NCBI GenBank assembly: GCA_028279725.1
Contig: JANQNE010000002.1
Location: 1 to 64,000 of the forward strand
Direction: 5' to 3'
Origin: Candidatus Nanoarchaeia archaeon
GTDB lineage: Archaea > Nanobdellota > Nanobdellia > Woesearchaeales > JANQNE01
DNA: 64,000 nt
Notes under the pieces: generated by a model
What the model saw: only the letters and a program-made list of their open reading frames with translations
Told to the model about the DNA's origin: nothing
Database searches by the model: none
Shown here: one piece after another, positions 1 through 8,370 of the stretch
Layout of the letters: each line of letters starts with the position of its first letter
How positions within the stretch are numbered: the stretch's first letter is position 1
Position numbers and translations under genes: made by a program

Positions 1-1310
1 GTGAAGTCGTAGTATTCCTGAACGATGTTCCTCTGATAAACGGAACAAACCTTACGATCACAAGATTAGGAACTGTTACATTAAGTGATGGAACTACACA
101 GGTTACAGCCTGGCAGTATGAAGCTAACCTGACTGGACAATGGGACGGAACAATGTATGATGGAGATGTACTGACAATCGGATATGATTTCAACATAACT
201 GATGAGGGAATATATACACTGCCATCAGAAATAGTAGGTTTAGATCCAGCCACAGGTGAAGAGATCGCAGCGTCAGCTATAGGTGTGATCAAGGTAGATC
301 TTCCTGAGAAGACAATACCTTTTGAGATCACAGATGATGAGCTTAAGCTAGTTACACCAGTAACAGTAGGAAATCCTGCAACATGGACAAAGACATTTAC
401 AGCTTATAATCCAAATGCAAAACAAGTAAGAACAACATTCAGGACAGAAGTTTTTGCTGATGCTGTTCAGTTCTATGCAACATATTATGATGTATTTGGA
501 AATAAGGTTGAAGAGATCATAGAGAAGGATGGAGATGAAGTGTTCTGGCAGACAACTGTCGATCCTTTAGAGACAAGAGTCTATGAGATCAGGATAATGA
601 CTCCGCCTATCTTAGAGGTTGACAGGAAAGTAGAAGTGTTAGAAAAGCTGCCTGACAAGAAGGTTAAGCTGAAGATGGACACTTATCTGAGAAGCTTTGC
701 AAAAGAAGATTATACTGGAATCAAGATGAGAGTTCCAATAGCTTATGAAAAGATATTGGAGATAAAAGATGCTTTCGGAAACAAGCTGCCATATAACGGA
801 GGAGCAGACAGTATCTCGATAGATGTTCCTGATATGGAAGGAGAAAGCATGAAGACAATAACGATAACATATACTGAGAGCTATCCGGCAATTGTCGTAA
901 CTACAGACAAGGAAAGGTATAAGGCTAATAATCCCGTTGGGATGTCAATACTTGTCATCAATGGCGGAGAAGAATTATCTCATCCGTTCATAGAGACAGA
1001 AGTATATGACCCTAGGATGGACATATTGCATACATCAGTTGTTGATATAGGCTCATTAGAGCCATTGGCTAAGACTGAGACATCTCAGGAATTCTTAGTT
1101 CCGATGTCAGCACCTACAGGAATGTATGTAGCTAATGTAAGATTCAGAGAAGACTTTGCGACAATCAGCCAGGGAGTAGCTAACTTCTATGTCTTGGGAA
1201 AAAGATTAGCTAATCTAAGGACAATAGAAGTGTTCCTGATAGTTATCTTAGGAATGGTATTGGTCGGCTTAGTTGTAAGAAGAGCTAAGGAAGTCAATAA
1301 GGAAGAGTAA
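1..1310 (+). CDS. Secreted/surface protein with C-terminal membrane anchor (5' partial)
   Basis: The reading frame is open to the left edge (first full codon at base 3), so the track start at 153 is an internal Met and the gene begins outside the window. What remains is about 435 residues of beta-rich extracellular-type sequence, then one hydrophobic helix (TIEVFLIVILGMVLVGLVV) and a short charged tail, i.e. a C-terminal anchor with a cytoplasmic end. The stretch before the helix resembles NEW3/CARDB-like archaeal surface domains, but I cannot name the family. It is followed by two small membrane-protein genes on the same strand. Role in the envelope is inferred from architecture only. Confidence 0.75.
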   Translation, partial: EVVVFLNDVPLINGTNLTITRLGTVTLSDGTTQVTAWQYEANLTGQWDGTMYDGDVLTIGYDFNITDEGIYTLPSEIVGLDPATGEEIAASAIGVIKVDLPEKTIPFEITDDELKLVTPVTVGNPATWTKTFTAYNPNAKQVRTTFRTEVFADAVQFYATYYDVFGNKVEEIIEKDGDEVFWQTTVDPLETRVYEIRIMTPPILEVDRKVEVLEKLPDKKVKLKMDTYLRSFAKEDYTGIKMRVPIAYEKILEIKDAFGNKLPYNGGADSISIDVPDMEGESMKTITITYTESYPAIVVTTDKERYKANNPVGMSILVINGGEELSHPFIETEVYDPRMDILHTSVVDIGSLEPLAKTETSQEFLVPMSAPTGMYVANVRFREDFATISQGVANFYVLGKRLANLRTIEVFLIVILGMVLVGLVVRRAKEVNKEE

Positions 1311-1320
1311 GTTAAAAAGA

Positions 1321-1369
1321 GGTGCTGAGAAATCAAAGATTTCTGGCACCCTTAAATTAAAAATTTAAG
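1321..1369. terminator. Two adjacent hairpins between surface gene and small membrane gene
   Basis: GGTGC-TG-AGAAATC pairs with GATTTCT-G-GCACC around an AAA loop (1321-1350), directly followed by the perfect palindrome CTTAAATT-AAA-AATTTAAG (1351-1369). The Shine-Dalgarno GAGGTG of the next gene overlaps the end of the second palindrome. This could be a processing or termination site, or a structure that gates translation of the 69-aa gene. The pairing is seen; the function is inferred. Confidence 0.45.
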
Positions 1370-1380
1370 AGGTGTAGATT

Positions 1381-1590
1381 ATGTATGTATTTGGATTTAA
1401 CATACCAATATTAGAATTACTTGTTGTTTTCTCAATCGTAGTTGTAGCTTATCTGATCCTGCTTGAGATAGAGTTCAGGCAGCTTAGGAAGATCGCCCAT
1501 AAGTTTGAGGATGAAGAGACTGAGCTTGCTAAGGAAATTAAAGACCTTAGAGCAGAGATAAATGCACTGCACGGGAAAAGGAAAAAATAA
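1381..1590 (+). CDS. Small membrane protein with coiled-coil tail
   Basis: 69 aa. Residues about 8-28 form one hydrophobic helix (LELLVVFSIVVVAYLILLEI); the rest is charged and heptad-like (KIAHKFEDEETELAKEIKDL), consistent with a short cytoplasmic coiled coil. ATG 1381 is preceded by GAGGTG at suitable spacing, so the start is well supported. It sits 70 bp behind the anchored surface protein and 9 bp before the next membrane gene, suggesting one transcript. No known family recognised. Confidence 0.7.
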   Translation: MYVFGFNIPILELLVVFSIVVVAYLILLEIEFRQLRKIAHKFEDEETELAKEIKDLRAEINALHGKRKK

Positions 1591-1599
1591 TTCTTTATA

Positions 1600-1968
1600 A
1601 TGATATATTCACCGTCTGAAACTCCAGGGGAAGTTTTTTCTTTAATAACTGCGCTAGTCATAGCTGGCATTGTAGGTGGGTATTTTGCGCATATTTATTT
1701 TCCTTTATTGGTGCTGTTGTTCTGGATACAATATACCATGGTGCTGTCTTTTTTTCAGTTTAAGAAGAAGCATAAATATGGTTATTCAAGCTTTACAGAG
1801 ATCTTATTGCATCCGCAGATAAGGTTTTTTCTTTATGAGTTCAAGGCAATAACCGGGATAATACTTTTGTTTTTGTATGGTATGAACTATGTTGTTGCAG
1901 GGATCCTGGTTGCGTGGTGGCTGTTTTCTTTGAATTTCTATATATACTATAAGAAAAAGAGCAAGTAG
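1600..1968 (+). CDS. Hypothetical multi-pass membrane protein
   Basis: 122 aa with about three to four hydrophobic segments (for example VFSLITALVIAGIVGGYFAHIYFP and the C-terminal pair around GMNYVVAGILVAWWLFSLNF) and a basic end (YKKKSK). It starts 9 bp after the previous gene, so co-transcription is likely. It converges with the minus-strand gene ending at 1971, with only 2 bp between the stop codons. No catalytic motif or family recognised. Confidence 0.6.
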   Translation: MIYSPSETPGEVFSLITALVIAGIVGGYFAHIYFPLLVLLFWIQYTMVLSFFQFKKKHKYGYSSFTEILLHPQIRFFLYEFKAITGIILLFLYGMNYVVAGILVAWWLFSLNFYIYYKKKSK

Positions 1969-1970
1969 TC

Positions 1971-2366
1971 TTATCTTTTCTTCAGTTTTCTGGATGTTGT
2001 GAAGAGCTTTATTACGATGAATGATATTATGATGATGGAGATTATAGAAGCTATGTCTTTTATGTTCTGGAAAGCTGGGACAAGGTATACGAAGAATACT
2101 GCTATTGCGATGGCTGCTAATAGATAGCCTATGGCCCAGATTACAGTCCTGTGAGGCTTGTCTATGATCTCTGAGATCCCGTAGATACATGCGAATAAGT
2201 ATGCTGTTAACGGGAGGATTCCCAGGTATCTGTTTACTTCTATGGCTATGTAGTAGATCAGGATTGCTGATATTATCAGAAATAAGAAGGATTTTACAGG
2301 ATTTTTTGAGAATCTTCTCTTTAGTTTTGATCTCCAGCTGCGGAATTTTCGTTTTAGGAAGTTCAT
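1971..2366 (-). CDS. Hypothetical membrane protein with basic N-terminus
   Basis: 131 aa. The first 22 residues are strongly basic (KRKFRSWRSKLKRRFSK); about four hydrophobic helices follow, and the tail is again basic (SRKLKKR). The positive ends suggest that both termini lie in the cytoplasm. It is a single minus-strand gene, convergent with the plus-strand cluster on its left and divergent from the regulator/coiled-coil operon on its right. No family recognised. Confidence 0.6.
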   Translation of the reverse strand: MNFLKRKFRSWRSKLKRRFSKNPVKSFLFLIISAILIYYIAIEVNRYLGILPLTAYLFACIYGISEIIDKPHRTVIWAIGYLLAAIAIAVFFVYLVPAFQNIKDIASIISIIIISFIVIKLFTTSRKLKKR

Positions 2367-2453
2367 AGGTGTTCTGAGGTGTTTTTGCTTATATATTTTG
2401 CTGAATAGAAAGCAGCGTTACTATGTTCCTGGCTTTTGTCTGGAAAACAAAAG

Positions 2454-2534
2454 CTTTATATATAAGTTATGTTATTAATTATATTAATTTTAAATATTTG
2501 TGTTATTGAAATAAGTTAACTAATATAACTTATT
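2454..2534 (+). promoter_or_regulatory. Promoter and palindromic operator for the RHH/coiled-coil operon
   Basis: A strong archaeal TATA box (TTTATATATAAG, about 2455-2466) is followed by the perfect 9-bp inverted repeat AATAAGTTA-7 nt-TAACTTATT (2510-2534). A third direct copy, ATAAGTTA, overlaps the TATA box itself (2462-2469). Three copies of one half-site bracket the expected transcription start near 2488, just upstream of a ribbon-helix-helix gene. This is the usual layout for autoregulation. Sites are seen; binding is inferred. Confidence 0.6.
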
Positions 2535-2551
2535 CGTTTTTTAGAGGAAAG

Positions 2552-2683
2552 ATGGGGAGAGTTAACATAGAAATCTCGGATGACCTGCACAAAAAGGCCA
2601 AGGTAGCGTGTGCTATGAAGGACATCACTCTTATTCAGTTCATAAATCAGGCAATAGATGAAAAACTCAAGAGAAAGGAATAA
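2552..2683 (+). CDS. Ribbon-helix-helix (Arc/CopG-type) DNA-binding regulator, 43 aa
   Basis: Too short for the ORF track. Start ATG 2552 follows GAGGAAAG. The peptide runs MGRVNIEISDDLHKKAK..., then CAMKDITLIQFINQAID and a basic tail. It has the RHH pattern: a short N-terminal beta strand with alternating residues (RVNIEI), then helix A (DDLHKKAKVACAMK) and helix B (LIQFINQAIDEKLKRK). Such proteins dimerise and insert the paired strand into the major groove. Its stop TAA is one base before the ATG of the giant coiled-coil gene, so the two are translationally coupled. The palindrome upstream is its likely operator. Confidence 0.75.
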   Translation: MGRVNIEISDDLHKKAKVACAMKDITLIQFINQAIDEKLKRKE

Positions 2684-2684
2684 A

Positions 2685-5600
2685 ATGAGAAAGATAAAAG
2701 CAATGGCATTGGTTATCGGAATCGTTCTTGTGCTTAGCATGGGCAGTGCTGTCGCAGCTCCAAAGTATAACTGGAACTGGATAGGTGAGATGCTGCTTAA
2801 TCTTTCTGGTGAGATCGCTGAGATAAAAGAGACTACAGCAGAGACTATCGATATCGTTAAGGATACACAGGATATACTGAATGAGGATATCTACCCTGAG
2901 ATAGCTGAAAACAGGGCTATATTGGATGCTGTCATAGAAAGAGAAGAGACTGCGTGGAATAAATTAGTGGAGATGGATCAGAAGGCGGATGAACATTATG
3001 CTCAGCTTGTAGAAAATCAGGAGAAGTTAGATGATGCTGATGATGAGGTGCTGGAGGAATTACAGGGCCAGAAGAAAGAGATAGCAGATATGAGGATGGA
3101 TATCGATGAAAAGCTAAGCGAGATATCTTCCAGTGTACAGCCAAGCCTTTTGGCTATACATGAAGACATTACAGAACTGAGGGGAGAAATAGGTGATAGT
3201 GAAGAGGTGATAGTTCTATTACATGAACTAGAGGAGGAGATGCTTAATCTTGACTCTGATATCGTAAATATGAGAGAGGTAGATGATGACAGGTATGCTC
3301 TGATAAATGGCAGACTGGATGAGATATCTGATAGTATGGGAAAGATCGACAGGATAGACAAGAATACAAAGAAGATAAAGAAAAGCGTCAATAGTGTCAA
3401 GAAATATCTTAAAGGAGATATAACAGAGATCCTGAAGAATATAGACAATACAACTGTCCAGACAAAGGAAAGTGTTGAGGAAGTTAATGAAAAGCTGAAT
3501 GCGATAAGAGATTATCTGCACTATACAGTATATCCTGAAATAGAGGAGAATAAGCAGAGGCTGGATGAGATAGTTGCGAAGCAGGAGATAGCATGGAATG
3601 ATATAGTATATGTCAAGAATAAGGTTGATGAGAACGGAAATGAGATAGCTTCTAATAAAGATGCTGTGCTGAATATGGAGAAGGAGATCGTTGAGCAGCT
3701 TTATGTGAATGAGATCACTATCAAGCAGATGGACGGCAGTGTTTCTGAGCTTCTTGGTGAGCTTAGCTTGAGTGTTATGGCAAGATTTGATGAGTTTAAT
3801 GTAGATATCATAGCAGTGAAGTCTAAGCTGAACCAGATAAAGTCTGATACTGAAGGGATAGGAGCTTCGCAGGATGAGATCAGGGAGTCATTGGCAGAAC
3901 TTCAGGGTGATATGGATAAGGTTGATCTTAATCTTGACAGTATATTAAGATATACAAGCTCGCTGTTTGATCTTTTAGATTGTGAGAATGAAGAGAGTGT
4001 TATGTGTGATAAGCTTGATGAGCTTAGCGAATCTGTGAATAGTGTGAATGCAAATACACAAGAGCTTAAAGAAGGTCAGATAACTATCAAGAACTATGTT
4101 GACGGATTAGAGGAAGCTGATACAGAGATAAAGGACAGGCTTGAATATCTGGGAAAATCATTCAACTGCGAGAGTGCAGTTCCGAATGATGTATGCTTTA
4201 GATTAACACTTCTTGAAAACTATCTTGAGAATCTGGGAGAAGATTCAGCTGCGATAGCAGAATATGCAGAGACATTAGAAGATATAAAACTGGATCTTGA
4301 AGGAAAGATCGATGTTGTTATTGCTAAAGCAGATGAAGCTAAGTTTGAGACAGAGACAATAAAACAGGCAGTCAATGAACTGCTGTATGTTACAGATGAG
4401 AATTTTGAGAGTGTGAATGGAAAGCTTGATCTTCTGGAAGCAGAGGTAAGAGAGATAACGACGAGCGGAATCAAGCTTGATTTTGATACTTTCTTAGTGC
4501 TGGAGGATATATTAGCTCTTGTAGGAGATGCAAGCGTGAAGGTAGATAATATCGATAATTATATGAGCGGAGAGCTTAAAGAAGAGATAATACAGGTTAT
4601 AGTTGAAGAGAGTGAGGATGTGAAAGAGATAGTACAGGAAGAAAGTGAAGAAGTGAAGGAAGCTGTAGAAGAAGCTAAGGAAGAAGTTGTTGAAGCAGTT
4701 GAAGAGAATACTGAAGAGATTATAGAGAAGATAAATGAAAGCACTGAGGAGATCGTGGAAAAGGTTGAAGAGGAAAGTGAAGAAGTGAAAGAAGCTGTTG
4801 AGGAAGCTAAAGAGGAAGTTGTTGAAGTTGTTGAGTTTGAAGCAGATAAGACAAGAGAAGAGCTTATGGCTGAGATAAAAGACAGTGCTGATAGTGTTAC
4901 AGCAGCACTTAATGAAAACAGCGGAAAGCTTGACGGAATACTGCAGAACTGGGGAATCAATGATGTGTCTAATATAATGGAGAAATTAGAAGATAATATG
5001 GAGATGATCGTCAATCTGCATAATGTGTTGGTTGTGCTTAATGAGACTGAGAAGGTAAGGTATGAGGAATCACAAGGTGTGATAAATTCAATAAAGGAAT
5101 GGACAGGGTTGTTTGATAATACAGCAGAGAACAATTTCAATGCTGTCCAAGACAGTATAAATGGACTGGAGGATAAATTGATAGAGACATTAGAGCTGAA
5201 CAACGAGATATTGGATAATGTGTATGAATTTGGAGAGAATGATCTGGTTTATGATGATATTGCTGACCTTATAGCACAGAATGCTCAGATATTAAATATT
5301 GTCGAGGAGATGAATCTTACTACAGCAGAGATAAAGGATAAGATTAATGCGATAGAGACTTCACTTGATGATGTGGATGCAGAGATAGATGAGCTGAAAC
5401 AAGGATGGAATGCAGACAGTGAAGAGAAGATACTTGGCAGGCTGAGCATAATAGAAGCTAAGATAGATTATCTGAATGTGAGCGAGAATACAAGCGATCT
5501 TGCTGAGCTGGTCGAATTGGTGAGAGAGGAGATCGGTTTTGCTGGAAAATCTGTGAATGTATATGATATGATGGTTGAGCTGGAGAGCAAGATAGTTGAT

Positions 5601-6353
5601 GTTGAAAGCAGTGTAAAGATCGCAGTGGAGACAGAAGGATTGGAGACAAGAGAAGTGCTTGAGGAGAAGATAACTGAAGAATCTTTGAGTGTATTGAGCT
5701 CGATAAATGAGAACCAGATAATATTATATGAGCTGTTGAACAAGCTTGATGAGTTTGATGCAGAAGAGATAGGGATGATAGTTGAGAGCAACAGGGATAA
5801 ATTAGTTGAGCTGAGGAACTGGCTTGCTGAGTTTAATGAAACTGAGGAAATGAGATATGAAGAGTCTAAGAAGCTATCAGAGAAATTACTGAACCTGATC
5901 GGTATAAGGAACACTACAGAGAATCAGAGGCATGCTGAGACTTTAGGAAAATTAGATGATCTGCAGGAGAATATAGATGGTTTGGAAGCTCTTGCAAATG
6001 ATATATTGACTGAAGCTGGAACATCTGAAGAGGATCTTTATGATGAATTAGCTGCTATGATAGATGAGCTTTCTGCAGTATTAGGGGAGGCAGGAATGTT
6101 TACAGATGCCGGTGATATAAGGCTTTTCAAAGGAAAGAATTATGTGACAATAACAGATGAGCCTGTGAACTCATCAATAGAAGAAGTGTTTTCAGATATA
6201 ATGAATGGCGTTAAAAGAGTGGAGTACTTTGATGAGGATGGCTGGCTGATATTTAACCCAGATGCTCCATTTGGAAATACTTTGACTGAAGTGCATGCTG
6301 GAAAAAGCTATTGGATAATAATGAAAGGTGATGCTGTATTAACAATAAACTAA
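2685..6353 (+). CDS. Giant secreted coiled-coil protein (1222 aa)
   Basis: I place the start at ATG 2685 rather than track position 2658, because MRKIKAMALVIGIVLVLSMGSAVAA is a clean signal peptide and the earlier nine codons lie inside the RHH gene. The mature protein is almost wholly acidic heptad-rich helix to about residue 1150. Internal duplications are visible: YPEIAEN/YPEIEEN units near residues 75 and 285, a tandem EESEEVKEAVEEAKEEVVE block near 645-715, and paired NETE..RYEES units near 785 and 1050. The last ~75 residues form a different, likely beta domain (GWLIFNPDAPFG...GKSYWIIM). A fully extended coiled coil of this length would exceed 100 nm. Role as a surface fibre or spacer is inferred. 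Confidence 0.8.
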   Translation: MRKIKAMALVIGIVLVLSMGSAVAAPKYNWNWIGEMLLNLSGEIAEIKETTAETIDIVKDTQDILNEDIYPEIAENRAILDAVIEREETAWNKLVEMDQKADEHYAQLVENQEKLDDADDEVLEELQGQKKEIADMRMDIDEKLSEISSSVQPSLLAIHEDITELRGEIGDSEEVIVLLHELEEEMLNLDSDIVNMREVDDDRYALINGRLDEISDSMGKIDRIDKNTKKIKKSVNSVKKYLKGDITEILKNIDNTTVQTKESVEEVNEKLNAIRDYLHYTVYPEIEENKQRLDEIVAKQEIAWNDIVYVKNKVDENGNEIASNKDAVLNMEKEIVEQLYVNEITIKQMDGSVSELLGELSLSVMARFDEFNVDIIAVKSKLNQIKSDTEGIGASQDEIRESLAELQGDMDKVDLNLDSILRYTSSLFDLLDCENEESVMCDKLDELSESVNSVNANTQELKEGQITIKNYVDGLEEADTEIKDRLEYLGKSFNCESAVPNDVCFRLTLLENYLENLGEDSAAIAEYAETLEDIKLDLEGKIDVVIAKADEAKFETETIKQAVNELLYVTDENFESVNGKLDLLEAEVREITTSGIKLDFDTFLVLEDILALVGDASVKVDNIDNYMSGELKEEIIQVIVEESEDVKEIVQEESEEVKEAVEEAKEEVVEAVEENTEEIIEKINESTEEIVEKVEEESEEVKEAVEEAKEEVVEVVEFEADKTREELMAEIKDSADSVTAALNENSGKLDGILQNWGINDVSNIMEKLEDNMEMIVNLHNVLVVLNETEKVRYEESQGVINSIKEWTGLFDNTAENNFNAVQDSINGLEDKLIETLELNNEILDNVYEFGENDLVYDDIADLIAQNAQILNIVEEMNLTTAEIKDKINAIETSLDDVDAEIDELKQGWNADSEEKILGRLSIIEAKIDYLNVSENTSDLAELVELVREEIGFAGKSVNVYDMMVELESKIVDVESSVKIAVETEGLETREVLEEKITEESLSVLSSINENQIILYELLNKLDEFDAEEIGMIVESNRDKLVELRNWLAEFNETEEMRYEESKKLSEKLLNLIGIRNTTENQRHAETLGKLDDLQENIDGLEALANDILTEAGTSEEDLYDELAAMIDELSAVLGEAGMFTDAGDIRLFKGKNYVTITDEPVNSSIEEVFSDIMNGVKRVEYFDEDGWLIFNPDAPFGNTLTEVHAGKSYWIIMKGDAVLTIN

Positions 6354-6370
6354 TCATATGGAGCCTTGTA

Positions 6371-8296
6371 TTGCTTTTTTGTGCCAGTTTTGCAGCTGCA
6401 GCTCCTTTGAATCCTGCAACATACTGGGGATATGTAGAGATAAATGAAGAGAAAGCACCAGATGGAACTGTCCTTATAGTCGAGACTGAAGATGGGGAGA
6501 TACTTGCAAATCAGACACTTCCATTGGATGTAGGTTATCTGGGAAGCTATAATGTTATCCTTAATCTTGATGATCCTCATACTTCTGAAGATGAAGGAGG
6601 AGATGAAGGAGAAGTCTTAGTGTGGTATGTTGACGGGATAAGAGCTCTTGAACCTCTTATCGGAGAAGATATACTTGAAGAAGGCAGTGTAAACAATGAT
6701 TTTACTATAATAGGGATAAGGAACCCTAAGCTAGTCCCTAGCTATTCATATCCAAGCAGAGTATTGTTGGGAGAGATGGTCAATCTTACAATACTTATGG
6801 ATAACCAGGGAGATGGAAAAGGGACAGCTGCTATAATGATGGGAGCGATAGAAGGTGTCAGTGATAGTGTGAGCGAGAGCGGAATAGAGCTGAATATAGA
6901 TGAGATTGTCGTGAGCAATATAGTTTTAGACCCTCAGAAATGTGGAGTGCATAATATAAATGTGCTTATCGATTATTATAATGAGGCTGATGATCTTGTG
7001 GAGAGTCTGGGATCTGATCTTGAGTTTGAGGTTGAAGGAAATGATCTTATTGTACAATCTGTAGATGCGCAAACGTACTCTGCATTTGAAGGAGAAGATG
7101 TTCCTATAACTCTGGCTGTGAAGAATACAGGTGATGAGGATGTCGGCGGATTTACTGTTGAACTATATGAAGTGTTAGCTGACAGAGAGAACAAGCTTGA
7201 GACTATCGAGATGAGCAGCGGTGTGTCTGTCGGAGAAGTTGTTACTGTAAGCTATAATTATGATACTGGCGGAAGAAATCTTTCCCAGATAAAAGCAAAG
7301 GTTGTTATGGATAAGCCTGAATGCAATGTTGAGAACAATGAGATGCTTTCCAGGGAGATAAAGATCTTTGAGGAGCCTGTGGAAGAAGTAGTGGAAGAAG
7401 TAGTTGAGGACAGGCCTGTTCAGCAGCCTATAGTGGAGTTTTATGAAGAGACTGAGCCTGTTGTTGATGATGGTGCTCCTGTGGGCTATATGTTCCTTCC
7501 AAATATAACTTCAGAAGAGAATCCTATCGATAAGGTTCTTGTGATAATACTGATAGTGCTGATAGGAGGAAACCTGATATTTTTTACGATCTACAAAGGC
7601 AATCTAAAAATAACACTTCCGAGTTTGCCAAAATTGCCTAAGAAAGATAAAGAAGAAGTAGATGTAGAAAAAGTAAATGAAGTGATCGAGCAGGACAGGA
7701 TAAGAGAAGATGCGCCTGCTGAAGAGGATAATACAGAGGAGGAGAAAAGAGAAGAGATAAAGAAGCATATAGAGACAATAGTGAACAAGGAGAAGGGAAA
7801 GCAGAAGAGGAAAGAGCTGGTTAAGAATAAGGTTGCGAAAGTAAAAAGTAATCTTTCCAAGAAGAAGATTGAGAGAGTGCTTATGCAGAAAGGTGATGAG
7901 AAGAAGGGAAGCTTTATGCCTTATGAGTATCTTGTGGATGCAAGCAAGATCATAAGCTTTATACACAATAATAGAAAGCCAAGGTATGAGCTGATTGAGT
8001 CGTTAGGGAAGAAGTATCCTTTGTTTTTAGTTGATCTTGGGATAAGGGCTGTGTACAGCTCAAAGAATCTGGATCATAACTATTCTAACAAGAACTTTGA
8101 CAGGGTAAAGCCGGATGAGAATATCTATGCTTATGTAACTTACTGGAATCTTGTGAAAGCTGTTAAGATCATGGCAGAGAAATTAGCTATTGAAAGGATG
8201 GATAAGTACAATAACAAAGAGATAAAGTCAATCTTATTCAACAAGTGGAAGAAGGACCAGCCTTTGGTAGCGTTTTTGTATAAAGAATTTTTTTAA
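6371..8296 (+). CDS. Membrane-anchored CARDB-like surface protein with cytoplasmic domain
   Basis: 641 aa from a TTG start. Residues about 1-380 are extracellular beta domains; two CARDB-like units are visible (VGEMVNLTILMDNQGDG-type and EDVPITLAVKNTGDEDVGG). A proline/glutamate-rich linker follows, then one transmembrane helix near 390-412 (VLVIILIVLIGGNLIFFTIY), a basic/acidic coiled segment, and a ~120-residue cytoplasmic C-terminal domain of unknown fold ending in FLYKEFF. The start is doubtful: the frame is open upstream to 6332 without ATG or GTG, and codons 6353-6370 would supply a better signal peptide (IIWSLVLLF...). It lies 17 bp behind the coiled-coil gene, presumably in one operon. 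Confidence 0.75.
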   Translation: MLFCASFAAAAPLNPATYWGYVEINEEKAPDGTVLIVETEDGEILANQTLPLDVGYLGSYNVILNLDDPHTSEDEGGDEGEVLVWYVDGIRALEPLIGEDILEEGSVNNDFTIIGIRNPKLVPSYSYPSRVLLGEMVNLTILMDNQGDGKGTAAIMMGAIEGVSDSVSESGIELNIDEIVVSNIVLDPQKCGVHNINVLIDYYNEADDLVESLGSDLEFEVEGNDLIVQSVDAQTYSAFEGEDVPITLAVKNTGDEDVGGFTVELYEVLADRENKLETIEMSSGVSVGEVVTVSYNYDTGGRNLSQIKAKVVMDKPECNVENNEMLSREIKIFEEPVEEVVEEVVEDRPVQQPIVEFYEETEPVVDDGAPVGYMFLPNITSEENPIDKVLVIILIVLIGGNLIFFTIYKGNLKITLPSLPKLPKKDKEEVDVEKVNEVIEQDRIREDAPAEEDNTEEEKREEIKKHIETIVNKEKGKQKRKELVKNKVAKVKSNLSKKKIERVLMQKGDEKKGSFMPYEYLVDASKIISFIHNNRKPRYELIESLGKKYPLFLVDLGIRAVYSSKNLDHNYSNKNFDRVKPDENIYAYVTYWNLVKAVKIMAEKLAIERMDKYNNKEIKSILFNKWKKDQPLVAFLYKEFF

Positions 8297-8307
8297 ATTT
8301 TTTCTCC

Positions 8308-8368
8308 CAAATTTTTTAGAAAAATTTGATAAAAATAGTGGAATTCCTCACTGCGTTCGGAATGCCAC
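8308..8368. terminator. Bidirectional terminator-like hairpins between convergent genes
   Basis: Two hairpins fill the 74-bp gap between convergent genes. One is the perfect stem CAAATTTTT-TAG-AAAAATTTG (8308-8328). The other is GTGGAATTCC/GGAATGCCAC with a single mismatch and an 11-nt loop (8338-8368). T-rich runs occur on both strands. Position and symmetry fit termination from both directions. Confidence 0.5.
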
Positions 8369-8370
8369 GA

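Noticed and set aside
2658-2684. Upstream start of the giant coiled-coil gene
   Set aside because: Those codons lie inside the RHH gene and would spoil an otherwise clean signal peptide at 2685.
4559-5203. 214-aa antisense ORF opposite the coiled-coil gene
   Set aside because: Ser/Thr-rich shadow produced by GAA/GAG-rich sense codons; no start signals and no protein-like features.
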